Assembly: GCF_025725725.1 (NCBI RefSeq)
Contig: NZ_CP107020.1
Location: forward strand, 124,001 to 188,000
Origin: Brachybacterium huguangmaarense
Lineage (GTDB): Bacteria; Actinomycetota; Actinomycetes; Actinomycetales; Dermabacteraceae
DNA: 64,000 bases
Direction: 5' to 3'
Shown: positions 8,318 through 18,059 of the stretch, one piece after another
Layout of the letters: each line of letters begins with the position of its first letter
How positions within the stretch are numbered: the stretch's first letter is position 1
The notes under the pieces: model-generated
Told to the model about the DNA's origin: nothing
Databases searched by the model: none
The model's input: the letters and a program-made list of their open reading frames with translations, nothing else
Program-made: the position numbers and the translations under genes

Positions 8318-9944
8318 AGGCCCGGGCCATCTCCTCCTGCTCGAGCACGGCCTCGGCCTCCGCGACGATCGGCATCTCCGCGGTGTTGATGAGGGGGTTG
8401 GCGTCCTGGGTCGCGACGAGCTCGCGCGCCTCCTCCTCGCTCTCGACCGAGGGGAACGAGCCGATCAGGGGCCGGTTCGCGCTCTCGCGCATGCCCAGGC
8501 CGAGCACGGCGAGCCCGGAGAGCAGCGCGAACAGCATGATCCACAGCGCGGGCATGTAGCTGTTGCCGGTGAGGTGGATGAGCTCCTGCGAGATGAGCGG
8601 GGTGGTGCCGCCGAACAGGGACACGGACACGTTGTAGCACAGGCCCATCGCGCCGTAGCGCGCGGCGGTCGGGAACAGGGCGGGCAGGGAGCCCGCCGAC
8701 GGCCCCGCGAAGAGGGCGACCGGGACGGCCATCAGGAACATGGCGAGCTGGATCAGCAGGAACGAGTCGGCGTGCATGAGCCAGAAGGCCGGGACGGTCA
8801 GCACGACGCCCGCGATCGCGGCGGCGCCGTAGACCCGGCGGCGGCCCACCCGGTCGGAGGCCCAGCCGACCACGGGGATCATCGCGCACAGCACGAGCAG
8901 GGCCGGGATGGTCGCGGCCGCGCTCGTCATCTCGTCATAGCCGAACTGGTCGCCGAGGTAGGTCGGCATGTAGCTCGTGAGCGCGTAGCCGGCGGTGTTG
9001 GTCGCGGCGACGAGCGCGATGCCGATCAGCAGCTCGCGCCAGTGGTGACGGATGATGCCGACGACGTTCTTGCGGCTGTGCACGCCTGCCGGGTCCGCGA
9101 CGGCGGCGGTCCCGTCCTCGCGGGTCTGGTCGGTGGCCTCGAAGGCGGGCGTCTCCGGGATGTGCGCGCGGAACCAGATCGCGACCGCGCCGAGCGGGAT
9201 CGCGAGCAGGAACGGGATGCGCCAGCCCCAGTTCTCCATCGCGTCGGGCCCCCACACCTGGGAGGTGATCAGGTGGGTCACGGCGACCGCGCCGGCGCCG
9301 AGGGCGAAGCCGAGGTAGGAGCCGACGTCGAGGAACGAGGCGAACAGGCCGCGCTTGCGGTCCGGCGCGAACTCGGCGACGTAGGTGGTCGCCCCCGCGT
9401 ACTCGCCGCCGGTCGAGAAACCCTGGATGAGCTTGAGCGCGTACAGGCCGAAGGCCGCCCAGATGCCGATCTGGGACTGCGTGGGCAGCAGGCCGATGAG
9501 GGCGGTGGCGCTCGCCATCATCGCCATCGTGAAGAACAGGACCTTCTGGCGGCCGATCCGGTCCCCGAGCGGGCCGAGCACGAGGCCGCCGAAGGGGCGC
9601 ACGATGAAGCTCACCGCGAAGCCGAGCAGGGCCAGGATGAGGTCGAGCTGCTCGTTGCCGGTCTGAAAGAACAGGTCGGCGAGCATGATCGCCATGTACC
9701 CGTAGACGCCGAAGTCGAACCACTCCATGATGTTGCCGACCACGGTCCCGCCGATCGCGGTGCGCATGCGCGGCCGGTCGACGACGTGGACGTCGTCGAC
9801 GGCGAGGCGGGGATCGGGGGTGCGGGCGCGGCGGCGGGAGCGGCGACCGCCAGAGCCGGGGCCGTCCTCGGGGCCGCCCGGGGCGGGCGTCGGGCGCGGG
9901 TCGGCGGACGGGCAGAGGGGATGCGACGGGGTCGGGGAGTTCAT
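8316..9944 (-). CDS. proP: MFS metabolite:H+ symporter, ProP-like osmolyte transporter
   Basis: The 542-residue protein has 12 hydrophobic segments and the MHS-family signatures: GNIMEWFDFGVYGYMA in TM1, GDRIGRQKVL in the TM2-3 loop, GGEYAGATTYVAE, and DRKRGLFASFLD. These closely follow E. coli ProP, the proton-coupled proline/glycine-betaine importer, so osmoprotectant uptake is the likely role; other MHS substrates are possible. The start is the ATG with GAAGG 6 nt upstream; a GTG nine codons earlier lacks a binding site. About 55 low-complexity residues precede TM1, and a Glu-rich tail follows the last TM. It is an insertion between rpsQ and rplN. Confidence 0.85.
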   Translation of the reverse strand: MNSPTPSHPLCPSADPRPTPAPGGPEDGPGSGGRRSRRRARTPDPRLAVDDVHVVDRPRMRTAIGGTVVGNIMEWFDFGVYGYMAIMLADLFFQTGNEQLDLILALLGFAVSFIVRPFGGLVLGPLGDRIGRQKVLFFTMAMMASATALIGLLPTQSQIGIWAAFGLYALKLIQGFSTGGEYAGATTYVAEFAPDRKRGLFASFLDVGSYLGFALGAGAVAVTHLITSQVWGPDAMENWGWRIPFLLAIPLGAVAIWFRAHIPETPAFEATDQTREDGTAAVADPAGVHSRKNVVGIIRHHWRELLIGIALVAATNTAGYALTSYMPTYLGDQFGYDEMTSAAATIPALLVLCAMIPVVGWASDRVGRRRVYGAAAIAGVVLTVPAFWLMHADSFLLIQLAMFLMAVPVALFAGPSAGSLPALFPTAARYGAMGLCYNVSVSLFGGTTPLISQELIHLTGNSYMPALWIMLFALLSGLAVLGLGMRESANRPLIGSFPSVESEEEARELVATQDANPLINTAEMPIVAEAEAVLEQEEMARA

Positions 9945-10347
9945 CCAGGGCCTTCGATCGGCGGAGTGCACGAGGGGCCGCCGGAGCAGCGCTTCCTTCC
10001 TCGCGCCCCGTACCCGGAGCAGAGGCCGCGCCCCTCGGGAGACGGCGGCCGCCGCCCCGCGGGGCTGAGCACGGCGATATACCCAACCACCATTCGGGAC
10101 GCTTGTCAGATCAGGTGCGCGCCCATGACCTCGGCAGATGCGCGCTGACCACCCGCATTATGCCCACAGCGAACACCTGGCGGAGGGCCCGATCGGGCCG
10201 CCACGGCGGCCTGGCAGGGCGGTGTCATGGCCCTCCGGCAGACCGGCGCCGGAGCTGGCTGCCGGGTGGGCGCTGAGGGCGGAGAGAGCGGAACGGGCCG
10301 GCCATCCCGTGAGGGATGACCGGCCCGTCTTGTGCGCGACCGTCAGG
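9945..10347. other. Intergenic region between rpsQ and the ProP-like gene
   Basis: The 403 bp hold the S10-operon terminator stem (10293-10328) and, on the minus strand, a locally AT-rich patch with TATATC at 10076-10081 that could be the -10 box for the transporter. A CTGACA box lies above it, but the 22-bp spacing is too long. No gene was found. Confidence 0.45.
10293..10328 (-). terminator. S10 operon terminator after rpsQ
   Basis: The stem has 9 + 6 paired bases around one C/A position (G.U in the minus-strand RNA) and a 4-nt loop. It begins 20 bp after the rpsQ stop. The following transcript sequence is pyrimidine-rich but has no U-run. Confidence 0.75.
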
Positions 10348-10662
10348 TCACTTGGCCTTCTCGATGACCTCCACCAGACGCCAGCGCTTGGACGCCGACA
10401 GCGGGCGGGTCTCCATGATGAGGACGCGGTCGCCGACACCGGCGACGTTCTCCTCGTCATGGGCCTTGAACTTGTTGGTCTTCTTCATGACCTTGCCGTA
10501 CAGCGAGTGCTTCACGCGCTCCTCGACCTCGACGACGATGGTCTTGTCCATCTTGTCGCTGGTCACGTAGCCGCGCAGCACCTTGCGGTAGGGGCGCTCG
10601 TGGGAGGACGCCGGGGCGCCCTCCTTGTCGAGGTTCTCGACCTCAGCAGTGTTGTCGTTCAT
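10348..10662 (-). CDS. rpsQ: 30S ribosomal protein S17
   Basis: A 104-residue OB-fold protein that binds 16S helix 11. [21 protein letters not shown] and [18 protein letters not shown] are the two S17 signatures. An acidic N-terminal tail of about 22 residues is longer than in E. coli. It is the last gene of the S10 operon, 25 bp after rpmC, and is followed by a strong stem-loop. Confidence 0.97.
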   Translation of the reverse strand: MNDNTAEVENLDKEGAPASSHERPYRKVLRGYVTSDKMDKTIVVEVEERVKHSLYGKVMKKTNKFKAHDEENVAGVGDRVLIMETRPLSASKRWRLVEVIEKAK

Positions 10663-10687
10663 GACGTCTCAGTTCCTCGCTTCGCAG

Positions 10688-10921
10688 TCACTCGGCCGAG
10701 CTGGGGGCCTGACGGATCCCCAGCTCGCGCTCGCGCAGGATCGTGTAGATCCGTGCGATGTCCTTCTTGACCGACCGCAGTCGGCCATGGCTCTCGAGCT
10801 GACCGGTGGCGGACTGGAAGCGGAGCTTGAACAGCTCGTCCTTGGCCTTGGACAGCTCGTCGGCCAGCTTGACGTCGTCCAGCTTGTCGAGCTCCTCAGC
10901 GGTGAGCTTGGTCGCTGCCAT
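10688..10921 (-). CDS. rpmC: 50S ribosomal protein L29
   Basis: This 77-residue helical-hairpin protein ([18 protein letters not shown] and [14 protein letters not shown]) sits at the polypeptide exit tunnel next to L23, where SRP and trigger factor dock. The start overlaps the rplP stop as ATGA. Length is normal for Actinobacteria. Confidence 0.97.
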   Translation of the reverse strand: MAATKLTAEELDKLDDVKLADELSKAKDELFKLRFQSATGQLESHGRLRSVKKDIARIYTILRERELGIRQAPSSAE

Positions 10922-11340
10922 CAGATGTCACCACCCTCTCGGCTCAGAATCCGGCACTTCATGGGGAGCTTGTGGATCGCGAGGCGCAGAGCCTCACGAG
11001 CCACATCCTCGGGGACGCCGGCGATCTCGAACATGACGCGGCCGGGCTTGATGTTGGCGATCCACCACTCGACCGCACCCTTGCCGGAGCCCATGCGGAC
11101 CTCGGCGGGCTTCTTGGTCAGCGGACGGTCCGGGAAGATGTTGATGTACACCTTGCCGCCACGCTTCATGTAGCGCGTCATGGCGATACGAGCCGCCTCG
11201 ATCTGACGGTTGGTGACGTACGCCGGCTCGAGAGCCTGGATGCCGTACTCGCCGAACGCCAGCTCGGTGCCGCCCTTGGCCATGCCACGACGGGTCGGGT
11301 GGTGCTGCTTGCGGTGCTTGGTCCTGCGCGGGATCAGCAT
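10921..11340 (-). CDS. rplP: 50S ribosomal protein L16
   Basis: The 139-residue protein starts [19 protein letters not shown], the conserved L16 N-terminus, and keeps [25 protein letters not shown]16 shapes the A-site tRNA channel of the large subunit. The start is set by this motif; the open frame upstream belongs to rpsC in another frame. Two bp separate it from rpsC. Confidence 0.97.
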   Translation of the reverse strand: MLIPRRTKHRKQHHPTRRGMAKGGTELAFGEYGIQALEPAYVTNRQIEAARIAMTRYMKRGGKVYINIFPDRPLTKKPAEVRMGSGKGAVEWWIANIKPGRVMFEIAGVPEDVAREALRLAIHKLPMKCRILSREGGDI

Positions 11341-11342
11341 GC

Positions 11343-12167
11343 TCAGGCCTCCGTTCCGGTCTCGGCGGGCGCCGACGCCGGCTGCTCGGCGGGAGCCTGC
11401 GGGGCGCTGCCCTGCTCCTCCCGGCGAGCGGCGGCGTTGCGCTCGTTGCGACGACCGCGCGGGCGCTCGGCACGCGGGCCGCGCCCGGAGCGGGGGGCCT
11501 GCGCCGCGGCCTGGGCCGCGAGCTCCTTGGCGGTGACGTCGCCGTTGTAGATCCACACCTTCACGCCGATGCGGCCGAAGGCGGTGCGCGCCTCGTAGAA
11601 GCCGTAGTCGATGTTCGCGCGAAGGGTGTGCAGCGGCACGCGACCCTCGCGGTAGAACTCGCTGCGGCTCATCTCGGCGCCGCCCAGACGGCCGGAGACC
11701 GCCACGCGGATGCCCTTGGCACCGGCGCGCTGCGCGGACTGCATGCCCTTGCGCATCGCGCGTCGGAACGACACGCGGCTCGCGAGCTGCTCGGCGATGT
11801 TCTGGGCGACCAGCTGCGCATCGGCCTCGGGGTTCTTGACCTCGAGGATGTTCAGCTGGATCTGCTTGCCGGTGAGCTTCTCGAGCTCACCGCGCAGACG
11901 CTCGGCCTCCGCACCACGGCGCCCGATGACGATGCCCGGGCGGGCGGTGTGGAGATCGACGCGGACACGATCACGGGTGCGCTCGATCTCGACCTTGGAG
12001 ATGCCGGCACGCTCGAGCCCCTCGGACATGAGCTTGCGGATCGCGACGTCTTCCTTCACGTAGTCGCGGTAACGCTGCCCCTCCTTGGTGGAGTCGGCGA
12101 ACCACCGGCTGGTGTGCTCCGTGGTGATCCCGAGGCGGAACCCGTTCGGATTGACCTTCTGGCCCAC
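11343..12167 (-). CDS. rpsC: 30S ribosomal protein S3
   Basis: A 274-residue protein with [14 protein letters not shown], a KH domain with the [11 protein letters not shown] loop, and the S3 C-terminal domain around [14 protein letters not shown]3 lines the mRNA entry tunnel. After about residue 215 it ends in a tail of Arg/Glu, then Ala/Pro/Glu, of variable sequence, as in other Actinobacteria. It lies 11 bp after rplV. Confidence 0.97.
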   Translation of the reverse strand: MGQKVNPNGFRLGITTEHTSRWFADSTKEGQRYRDYVKEDVAIRKLMSEGLERAGISKVEIERTRDRVRVDLHTARPGIVIGRRGAEAERLRGELEKLTGKQIQLNILEVKNPEADAQLVAQNIAEQLASRVSFRRAMRKGMQSAQRAGAKGIRVAVSGRLGGAEMSRSEFYREGRVPLHTLRANIDYGFYEARTAFGRIGVKVWIYNGDVTAKELAAQAAAQAPRSGRGPRAERPRGRRNERNAAARREEQGSAPQAPAEQPASAPAETGTEA

Positions 12168-12178
12168 TGCGGGTCTCC

Positions 12179-12532
12179 TTACTTCTTCGCGGGAGCGACC
12201 ACCACGGTGACGTGGCTGGTGCGCTTCTTGATCTGGAAGGCACGACCCTGAGCACGCGGCTGGAACCGCTTCATGGTCGGGCCCTCGTCGACGAACGCGG
12301 CGGAGACGACGAGCTCGCGCTCATCGAAGCGCTCCCCCGCCTGATCCGCCTTGACACGGGCGTTGGCGATCGCGGATTCCACGAGCTTGAGGACGGGCTC
12401 GCTGGCGGCCTGCGGTGCGAACCGCAGGGTGTCCAGCGCCTCGCCCGTGCTCTTGCCACGAATCAGGTCCACGACGCGCCGGGCCTTCATGGGCGACATG
12501 CGGAGATACCGCACCTGCGCCTTGGCTTCCAT
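12179..12532 (-). CDS. rplV: 50S ribosomal protein L22
   Basis: A 117-residue protein starting [26 protein letters not shown], with the extended beta-hairpin ([22 protein letters not shown]) that lines the exit tunnel and the macrolide site. No deletion is seen in the hairpin tip. The ATG is 52 bp after rpsS. The fragment before this ATG reads rpsS in another frame and is not part of the protein. Confidence 0.97.
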   Translation of the reverse strand: MEAKAQVRYLRMSPMKARRVVDLIRGKSTGEALDTLRFAPQAASEPVLKLVESAIANARVKADQAGERFDERELVVSAAFVDEGPTMKRFQPRAQGRAFQIKKRTSHVTVVVAPAKK

Positions 12533-12584
12533 TGCTGTCCTGCTTTCTCTTCGATTCGAGAGGGCTGTCATCGTCCGACCGCGG

Positions 12585-12866
12585 TCAGCGACGACGCCCC
12601 TTCTTGTCGTCCTTCTCGTGGCCCTTGAAAGTCCGCGTGGGAGCGAACTCGCCGAGCTTGTGGCCGACCATCGACTCGGTGACGAACACCGTGACGTGCT
12701 TGCGGCCGTCGTGCACTGCGAAGGTGTGGCCGAGGAAGTCCGGGGTGATGACCGAACGACGCGACCAGGTCTTGATGACGTTCTTGGTGCCCTTCTCGTT
12801 GGCGACGTCCACCTTCTTCTGCAGGTGGTCGTCGACGAACGGGCCCTTGGCGATACTGCGAGGCAT
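12585..12866 (-). CDS. rpsS: 30S ribosomal protein S19
   Basis: The 93-residue protein begins [19 protein letters not shown] and contains [23 protein letters not shown], the S19 signature at the head of the small subunit. It contacts A-site tRNA through its C-terminal tail. Length is standard. The spacing of 24 bp from rplB and 52 bp from rplV is relaxed for this operon. Confidence 0.97.
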   Translation of the reverse strand: MPRSIAKGPFVDDHLQKKVDVANEKGTKNVIKTWSRRSVITPDFLGHTFAVHDGRKHVTVFVTESMVGHKLGEFAPTRTFKGHEKDDKKGRRR

Positions 12867-12890
12867 ATCTGTTCTTCCCTCGGTTCCCTA

Positions 12891-13727
<837 letters not shown>

Positions 13728-13775
13728 GGTGGGTTTTCCTCAGACTCTCTAGACGGCTCTTCGATCCCGGGCGCC

Positions 13776-14078
13776 TCAGGCGACCGAGCCTCCGAAGATG
13801 TCGATGGTTCCGTCGACGAGGGTGATGATGGCGCGCTTGGTGTCCTTGCGCTTGCCCATCCCGAAGCGCGTGCGACGCGCCTTGCCCTGCCGGTTGATCG
13901 TGTTGACCGAGGCGACCTTGACGTCGAAGACCTTCTCGACGGCCACCTTGATCTCGGTCTTGTTGGCGCGCGCGTCCACGAGGAACGTGTACTTGCCCTC
14001 GTCCATCAGGCCGTAGCTCTTCTCGGAGACGACGGGGGCCAGCAGGATGTCGCGCGGGTCCTTGTTCAGCGTGGTCAC
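13776..14078 (-). CDS. rplW: 50S ribosomal protein L23
   Basis: This 100-residue protein lies at the tunnel exit and docks trigger factor and [44 protein letters not shown] is the family core. The GTG start overlaps the rplD stop as GTGA, which couples L23 to L4 synthesis. Confidence 0.96.
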   Translation of the reverse strand: MTTLNKDPRDILLAPVVSEKSYGLMDEGKYTFLVDARANKTEIKVAVEKVFDVKVASVNTINRQGKARRTRFGMGKRKDTKRAIITLVDGTIDIFGGSVA

Positions 14079-14776
14079 TTGGACTCCTCCTCAGCGGCCG
14101 CAGCGCTCTTCGCCTGGGCGAAGGACGACGTGGGCACGGACAGGGTGGCCGAGGCGATGAAGTCCTCGAGCGCGCCGGAGGTGAACACGATGTCGTCGGA
14201 GAGCATGACGTCGTAGGTGTTCAGCTGATCGGCGTACAGGACGTGCGCGTTCGGCAGGTTCCGCGAGCTGAGCGCGCCGAGCTCGTCGTCGCGACGGAGC
14301 ACCACGAGCACGTGGTTGCGGACCGAGGCGGCCGACAGGGTCTTCAGCGCGGCCTTGGTCGAGGGGGCCTCCCCCTCGAGCAGGGCGCTCACGACGTGGA
14401 TGCGGCCGTTGCGGGCGCGATCCGAGAGGGCACCGCGCAGGGCGGCGGCCTTCATCTTCTTCGGGGTGCGCTGGCTGTAGTCGCGCGGGACCGGCCCGTG
14501 CACGACGCCGCCGCCGGCGAACTGGGGAGCGCGGATCGAGCCCTGACGGGCGCGGCCGGTGCCCTTCTGCTTGTACGGCTTCTTGCCGCCGCCGGCCACC
14601 TCGCCACGGGTCTTCGCCTTGTGGGTGCCCTGACGGGCAGCGGCCAGCTGGGCGGTGACGACCTGGTGGATGAGGGGCACGTTGGTCTGGACGTCGAAGA
14701 TCGACGCGGGGAGCTCGGCCGTGCCGGACTTCGCACCGGTGGTGTCGAGCACGTCGACGGTCAGGTTCGCTGCCAT
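14075..14776 (-). CDS. rplD: 50S ribosomal protein L4
   Basis: A 233-residue protein whose long loop ([26 protein letters not shown]) reaches the exit tunnel next to L22. In enteric bacteria L4 also represses the S10 operon through the rpsJ leader; the long leader here would allow something similar, but this is unproven. The ATG lies 5 bp after rplC. The Ala/Glu-rich C-terminal tail is lineage-specific. Confidence 0.97.
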   Translation of the reverse strand: MAANLTVDVLDTTGAKSGTAELPASIFDVQTNVPLIHQVVTAQLAAARQGTHKAKTRGEVAGGGKKPYKQKGTGRARQGSIRAPQFAGGGVVHGPVPRDYSQRTPKKMKAAALRGALSDRARNGRIHVVSALLEGEAPSTKAALKTLSAASVRNHVLVVLRRDDELGALSSRNLPNAHVLYADQLNTYDVMLSDDIVFTSGALEDFIASATLSVPTSSFAQAKSAAAAEEESK

Positions 14777-14781
14777 CGGAC

Positions 14782-15462
14782 TCAGGCCTCCTTCACGGGG
14801 CTCTTGGCGGCCGAGCGGATCAGCACGATCCCGCCCTTGGGGCCGGGAACGGCGCCCTTGACGAGCACGAGGCCCTTCTCGGCGTCGACCGCGTGGACGG
14901 TCAGATTCTGGACGCTGGCGCGCTCGTTGCCCATGCGGCCGGCCATGCGCAGGCCCTTGAACACGCGTCCGGGGGTGGAGGCGCCACCGATCGAGCCGGG
15001 CTTGCGGTGGTTGCGGTGCGCGCCGTGGGAGGCGCTCACACCGGCGAACCCGTGGCGCTTCATGACGCCCGCGGTGCCCTTGCCCTTGGTGGTGCCGACG
15101 ACGTCGACCTTCTGGCCGGCGCCGAAGACGCTCGCGTCGATCTCCTGGCCGACGGAGTAGTCGCCGGCAGCGGCGGTGCGCAGCTCGACCAGGTGACGGC
15201 GCGGGGTCACGCCGGCCTTGTCGAAGTGGCCCTTGAGCGGCTTGGACACCTTGCGGGGGTCGATCTGCCCGTAGGCGATCTGCACGGCGTCGTAGCCGTC
15301 GGTCTCGACGGAGCGGACCTGCGTGACGACGCACGGACCGGCCTGGACGACCGTGACCGGGACGAGCTTTCCGTTCTCGTCCCAGACCTGGGTCATGCCG
15401 AGCTTGGTGCCGAGCACGCCGGTGAGGGCGCGCGCACGCTGCCCTGTCAGTTCGTTGCTCAT
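14782..15462 (-). CDS. rplC: 50S ribosomal protein L3
   Basis: The 226-residue protein carries [23 protein letters not shown] at the N-terminus and [15 protein letters not shown] in the extended loop that points to the peptidyl-transferase centre. It is one of the two 23S assembly initiators, with L24. It follows rpsJ by 11 bp. The N-terminus is about ten residues longer than in E. coli. Confidence 0.97.
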   Translation of the reverse strand: MSNELTGQRARALTGVLGTKLGMTQVWDENGKLVPVTVVQAGPCVVTQVRSVETDGYDAVQIAYGQIDPRKVSKPLKGHFDKAGVTPRRHLVELRTAAAGDYSVGQEIDASVFGAGQKVDVVGTTKGKGTAGVMKRHGFAGVSASHGAHRNHRKPGSIGGASTPGRVFKGLRMAGRMGNERASVQNLTVHAVDAEKGLVLVKGAVPGPKGGIVLIRSAAKSPVKEA

Positions 15463-15473
15463 GTCCGGTTACC

Positions 15474-15782
15474 TCAGAGCTTGATCTCGATGTTGACGTC
15501 CGCCGGCAGGTCGAGACGCATGAGCGAGTCCACGGCCTTGGGCGTGGGATCGACGATGTCGATCAGTCGCTTGTGCGTGCGCATCTCGAAGTGCTCGCGG
15601 GAGTCCTTGTACTTGTGGGGCGAACGGATCACGCAGAACACGTTCTTCTCGGTCGGAAGCGGCACCGGGCCCACGACCGTCGCACCCGCACGGGTGACGG
15701 TGTCGACGATCTTGCGCGCCGAGCTGTCGATGACCTCGTGGTCATACGACTTCAGCCGGATGCGGATTTTCTGTCCCGCCAT
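15474..15782 (-). CDS. rpsJ: 30S ribosomal protein S10
   Basis: The 102-residue S10 ([19 protein letters not shown] and RTHKRLIDI) is both a small-subunit protein and, as NusE, part of antitermination complexes with NusG, which is encoded at 41616-42566. It is the first gene of the S10 operon. About 300 nt of untranslated leader seem to separate it from its promoter at 16088-16117. Confidence 0.97.
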   Translation of the reverse strand: MAGQKIRIRLKSYDHEVIDSSARKIVDTVTRAGATVVGPVPLPTEKNVFCVIRSPHKYKDSREHFEMRTHKRLIDIVDPTPKAVDSLMRLDLPADVNIEIKL

Positions 15783-16087
15783 AGCCTTGTTCGACTCTCT
15801 CTTCTACACACGTGCTGACATGACTGCTGGTCACTCCGGCCCCCGAGGACGGGCGTGTCGGCATTCCTCCGGAGCGCAAGAGCGCCCCGCCGGATCGCCT
15901 CCGGCCGTGACCAGCACGTCTGCGCCCGATCTCTCGGCTTCCCTCGAACGATGCGCGTTCAACGGCGTGTGCACGCTGTTCGCATCCTCGGGACGGACCA
16001 CATCCGGTGATCATTCGCCGCCGCAGGACGTGTGACCCTGTGCGGAGAACGGAACCGGGCATGGCGGCCCGCGCAGACAACTCGAAC

Positions 16088-16117
16088 AGTCTGCCAGGTC
16101 GGGCCCCGCCCTGCCAA
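16088..16117 (-). promoter_or_regulatory. Candidate promoter of the S10 operon
   Basis: On the minus strand TTGGCA (16117-16112), an 18-bp spacer and CAGACT (16093-16088) form a good vegetative-type promoter. Transcription would start near 16081, giving a leader of about 300 nt before rpsJ. The spacer overlaps the stem-loop proposed as terminator of the upstream transporter operon. Confidence 0.6.
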
Positions 16118-16126
16118 GCGGGCCCG
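16100..16126 (-). terminator. Stem-loop downstream of the NgcG-like gene
   Basis: A 9-bp G+C stem with one bulged C and an 8-nt loop lies 80 bp after the permease stop. It is the best terminator candidate for the transporter operon, weaker than the others here because of the bulge and because it overlaps the S10 promoter. Confidence 0.45.
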
Positions 16127-16206
16127 GCGGTGGAGCCGGTCACACGGGGCCGTGTCCGCCGCGGAGGGAGCGACGCGGCGTCCTGTCGACCCGCTCCCCT
16201 GCGACG

Positions 16207-17097
16207 TCACTTGTCGGTGCTCGGGCCCATGCCGCCCTGCAGCTGGCGCTGGAAGATCACGTACACGATCAGCACCGGCAGGATCGTGATGGTCACCGAG
16301 GCGAACATGCCCGACCAGTCCGTCTGGTAGCCCTGCTGCGCCTGCATCTTGTTCAGGCCCTGGGCGAGCACCGACTTGGACTCGTCGGTGTTGAGCACGA
16401 CGGGCAGCAGGAACTGGTTCCACAGGCCCAGGAAGTTGAAGATCGTGACCGAGGTGAGCCCCGGCAGCGCCATCGGCACCATGATCTGGAAGAAGGTGCG
16501 GAAGTCCCCCGCCCCGTCGATCGCGGCGGCCTCGGCGATCTCCTCGGGCAGCTGCCGGAAGAACGCGTAGAGGAAGAACACCGTGAACGGGAGGGCGAAG
16601 CCCACGTACGTGAGGATCAGCCCCAGATAGCTGTTGGACAGCCCCAGGTTCTGGATCACGAAGAACAGCGGCACGACGGCGAGGAACAGCGGGAACGTGA
16701 GCCCGGCGATGAGGCCGTAGTAGACGAGGCGCCGGCCCGGGAAGGTGAAGCGCGCGAGCACGTACGAGCACATCGCGCCCAGGAGCATGACGAGCACGAG
16801 CGCGCCGCCCACCACGATCAGGGTGTTGACGAAGTACCGGCCGATGCCTGCCGTGTTCCACGCCCGCACGAAGTTGTCGACGTGCCAGACCTTGGGCAGC
16901 GCGAACGGCGTCGCGAGGATCTCCTGGGAGGTCTTGAACGAACTGATGACCGTCCACACCAGCGGGAGCACGACCATGAGCGCCCAGATGGTGAGGACCG
17001 TGTGGGCGACGACCGAGAAGGTCCGGTCCCCCGCGCTGCGGGGGCGATGCCGGCGCGGTGCGCCGGCGGCGACGGGGGCGGTCGAGGAGGTGCTCAT
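16207..17097 (-). CDS. ngcG: Sugar ABC transporter permease, NgcG/MalG-type
   Basis: The 296-residue inner-membrane protein has six hydrophobic segments and the EAA loop EEIAEAAAIDGAGDFRTFFQIMVP that contacts the ATPase. By position and by the identity of its binding protein it is the second permease of an NgcEFG-like N-acetylglucosamine/chitobiose importer. The ATG overlaps the ngcF stop. No ATPase gene is linked; in Actinobacteria a shared MsiK-type ATPase usually serves such importers, which is an inference here. Confidence 0.8.
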   Translation of the reverse strand: MSTSSTAPVAAGAPRRHRPRSAGDRTFSVVAHTVLTIWALMVVLPLVWTVISSFKTSQEILATPFALPKVWHVDNFVRAWNTAGIGRYFVNTLIVVGGALVLVMLLGAMCSYVLARFTFPGRRLVYYGLIAGLTFPLFLAVVPLFFVIQNLGLSNSYLGLILTYVGFALPFTVFFLYAFFRQLPEEIAEAAAIDGAGDFRTFFQIMVPMALPGLTSVTIFNFLGLWNQFLLPVVLNTDESKSVLAQGLNKMQAQQGYQTDWSGMFASVTITILPVLIVYVIFQRQLQGGMGPSTDK

Positions 17098-18059
17098 GCG
17101 TCGTCCTTGGATCGGGTGGCGAACAGGACGATCACGGCCATCAGCATCGTGACCAGGGCCAGCACGACGCCCATCGCGGAGGCGAGGCCGAACTCGGAGC
17201 GGCTGAACGCGGTCTCGTAGAGGTAGCGGGACACGACCTCGGTGCTCTGGCCGGTGCCGCCGAGCGGGGTCATCACGCTCACGTACACGAACATGTCCAG
17301 CGCCATGATCCCCATGTAGACGACGGCCGTGGAGACGTTCTCCCGCACCATCGGCAGGATCACCTGAGCGGCCAGGCGCAGCCGGCCGCAGCCGTCGAGG
17401 CGCGCGGCCTCGACGATCTCGGCGGGCACCGCCTTGATGGCGGCCACGAACAGCACCATGTAGAAGCCCACGAGGGACCACACCACCGCGGCGACGATCG
17501 CGGCCAGGGCGAAGCGCGGGTCACCGAGCCAGCCGATCCCGCGGTCGAGCCCGACCAGGCCGAGCAGGCCGTTGAGCAGACCGCCGTTGGGCGAGTAGAT
17601 GAAGGCGAACAGGATGCCGACGACCACGGCGGGGATCGCGTACGGGAAGAAGCTGATGACGCGATAGATGCTCGCGCCGCGGATGCCGCGGATCTCCCCG
17701 CGGCTGTCCCCGCCGACGGTCACCAGGATCGCGAGCGCGAAGGCGAGCGCGATCGTGATCGTGGGCAGCACGATCATGAGCACGAGATTGTGCAGGAGGG
17801 CCTTGCGGTAGTGCGGGTCCTCGAAGATCTGGATGTAGTTGTCCAGCCCGACCACGTGGGTCTCGGCCGACAGGCCGCGCCAGTCGGTGAGCGAGTAGTA
17901 GAAGGCCTGCAGGAAGGGCGAGACCACGAAGACGATGTAGATGAGCAGCGGCAGCCCCAGGCACACCGCGAAGAAGGCGATGCGCTCGGGGGTCAGCCGC
18001 GTGCGACGCCCCCGGCGGCGCGGGGCGGCCGGGGGCGCCGCCGTGGGGAGGGCGGCCAT
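17094..18059 (-). CDS. ngcF: Sugar ABC transporter permease, NgcF/MalF-type
   Basis: A 321-residue permease with six or so membrane spans and the EAA motif AEIVEAARLDGCGRLRLAAQVILP. The N-terminal 25 residues are Ala/Pro/Arg-rich and cytosolic. It overlaps both neighbours by 4 bp, so binding protein and permeases are translationally coupled. Substrate is inferred from ngcE only; MalF-family permeases alone do not reveal it. Confidence 0.8.
   Translation of the reverse strand: MAALPTAAPPAAPRRRGRRTRLTPERIAFFAVCLGLPLLIYIVFVVSPFLQAFYYSLTDWRGLSAETHVVGLDNYIQIFEDPHYRKALLHNLVLMIVLPTITIALAFALAILVTVGGDSRGEIRGIRGASIYRVISFFPYAIPAVVVGILFAFIYSPNGGLLNGLLGLVGLDRGIGWLGDPRFALAAIVAAVVWSLVGFYMVLFVAAIKAVPAEIVEAARLDGCGRLRLAAQVILPMVRENVSTAVVYMGIMALDMFVYVSVMTPLGGTGQSTEVVSRYLYETAFSRSEFGLASAMGVVLALVTMLMAVIVLFATRSKDDA

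Larger units (their letters stand above)
15783..16206. other. S10 operon leader and promoter region
   Basis: The 424-bp region between the sugar transporter and rpsJ has no established gene. It contains a transporter terminator candidate, a promoter candidate and a long leader. A 40-codon frame at 15742-15864 (ATG after GGAGGA, overlapping rpsJ out of frame) is visible. Its ribosome-binding site touches the ATG too closely, so I leave it as a note only. Confidence 0.5.

Noticed and set aside
15742-15864. 40-codon leader peptide gene before rpsJ
   Set aside because: GGAGGA touches the ATG with almost no spacing and the peptide shows no known leader features.
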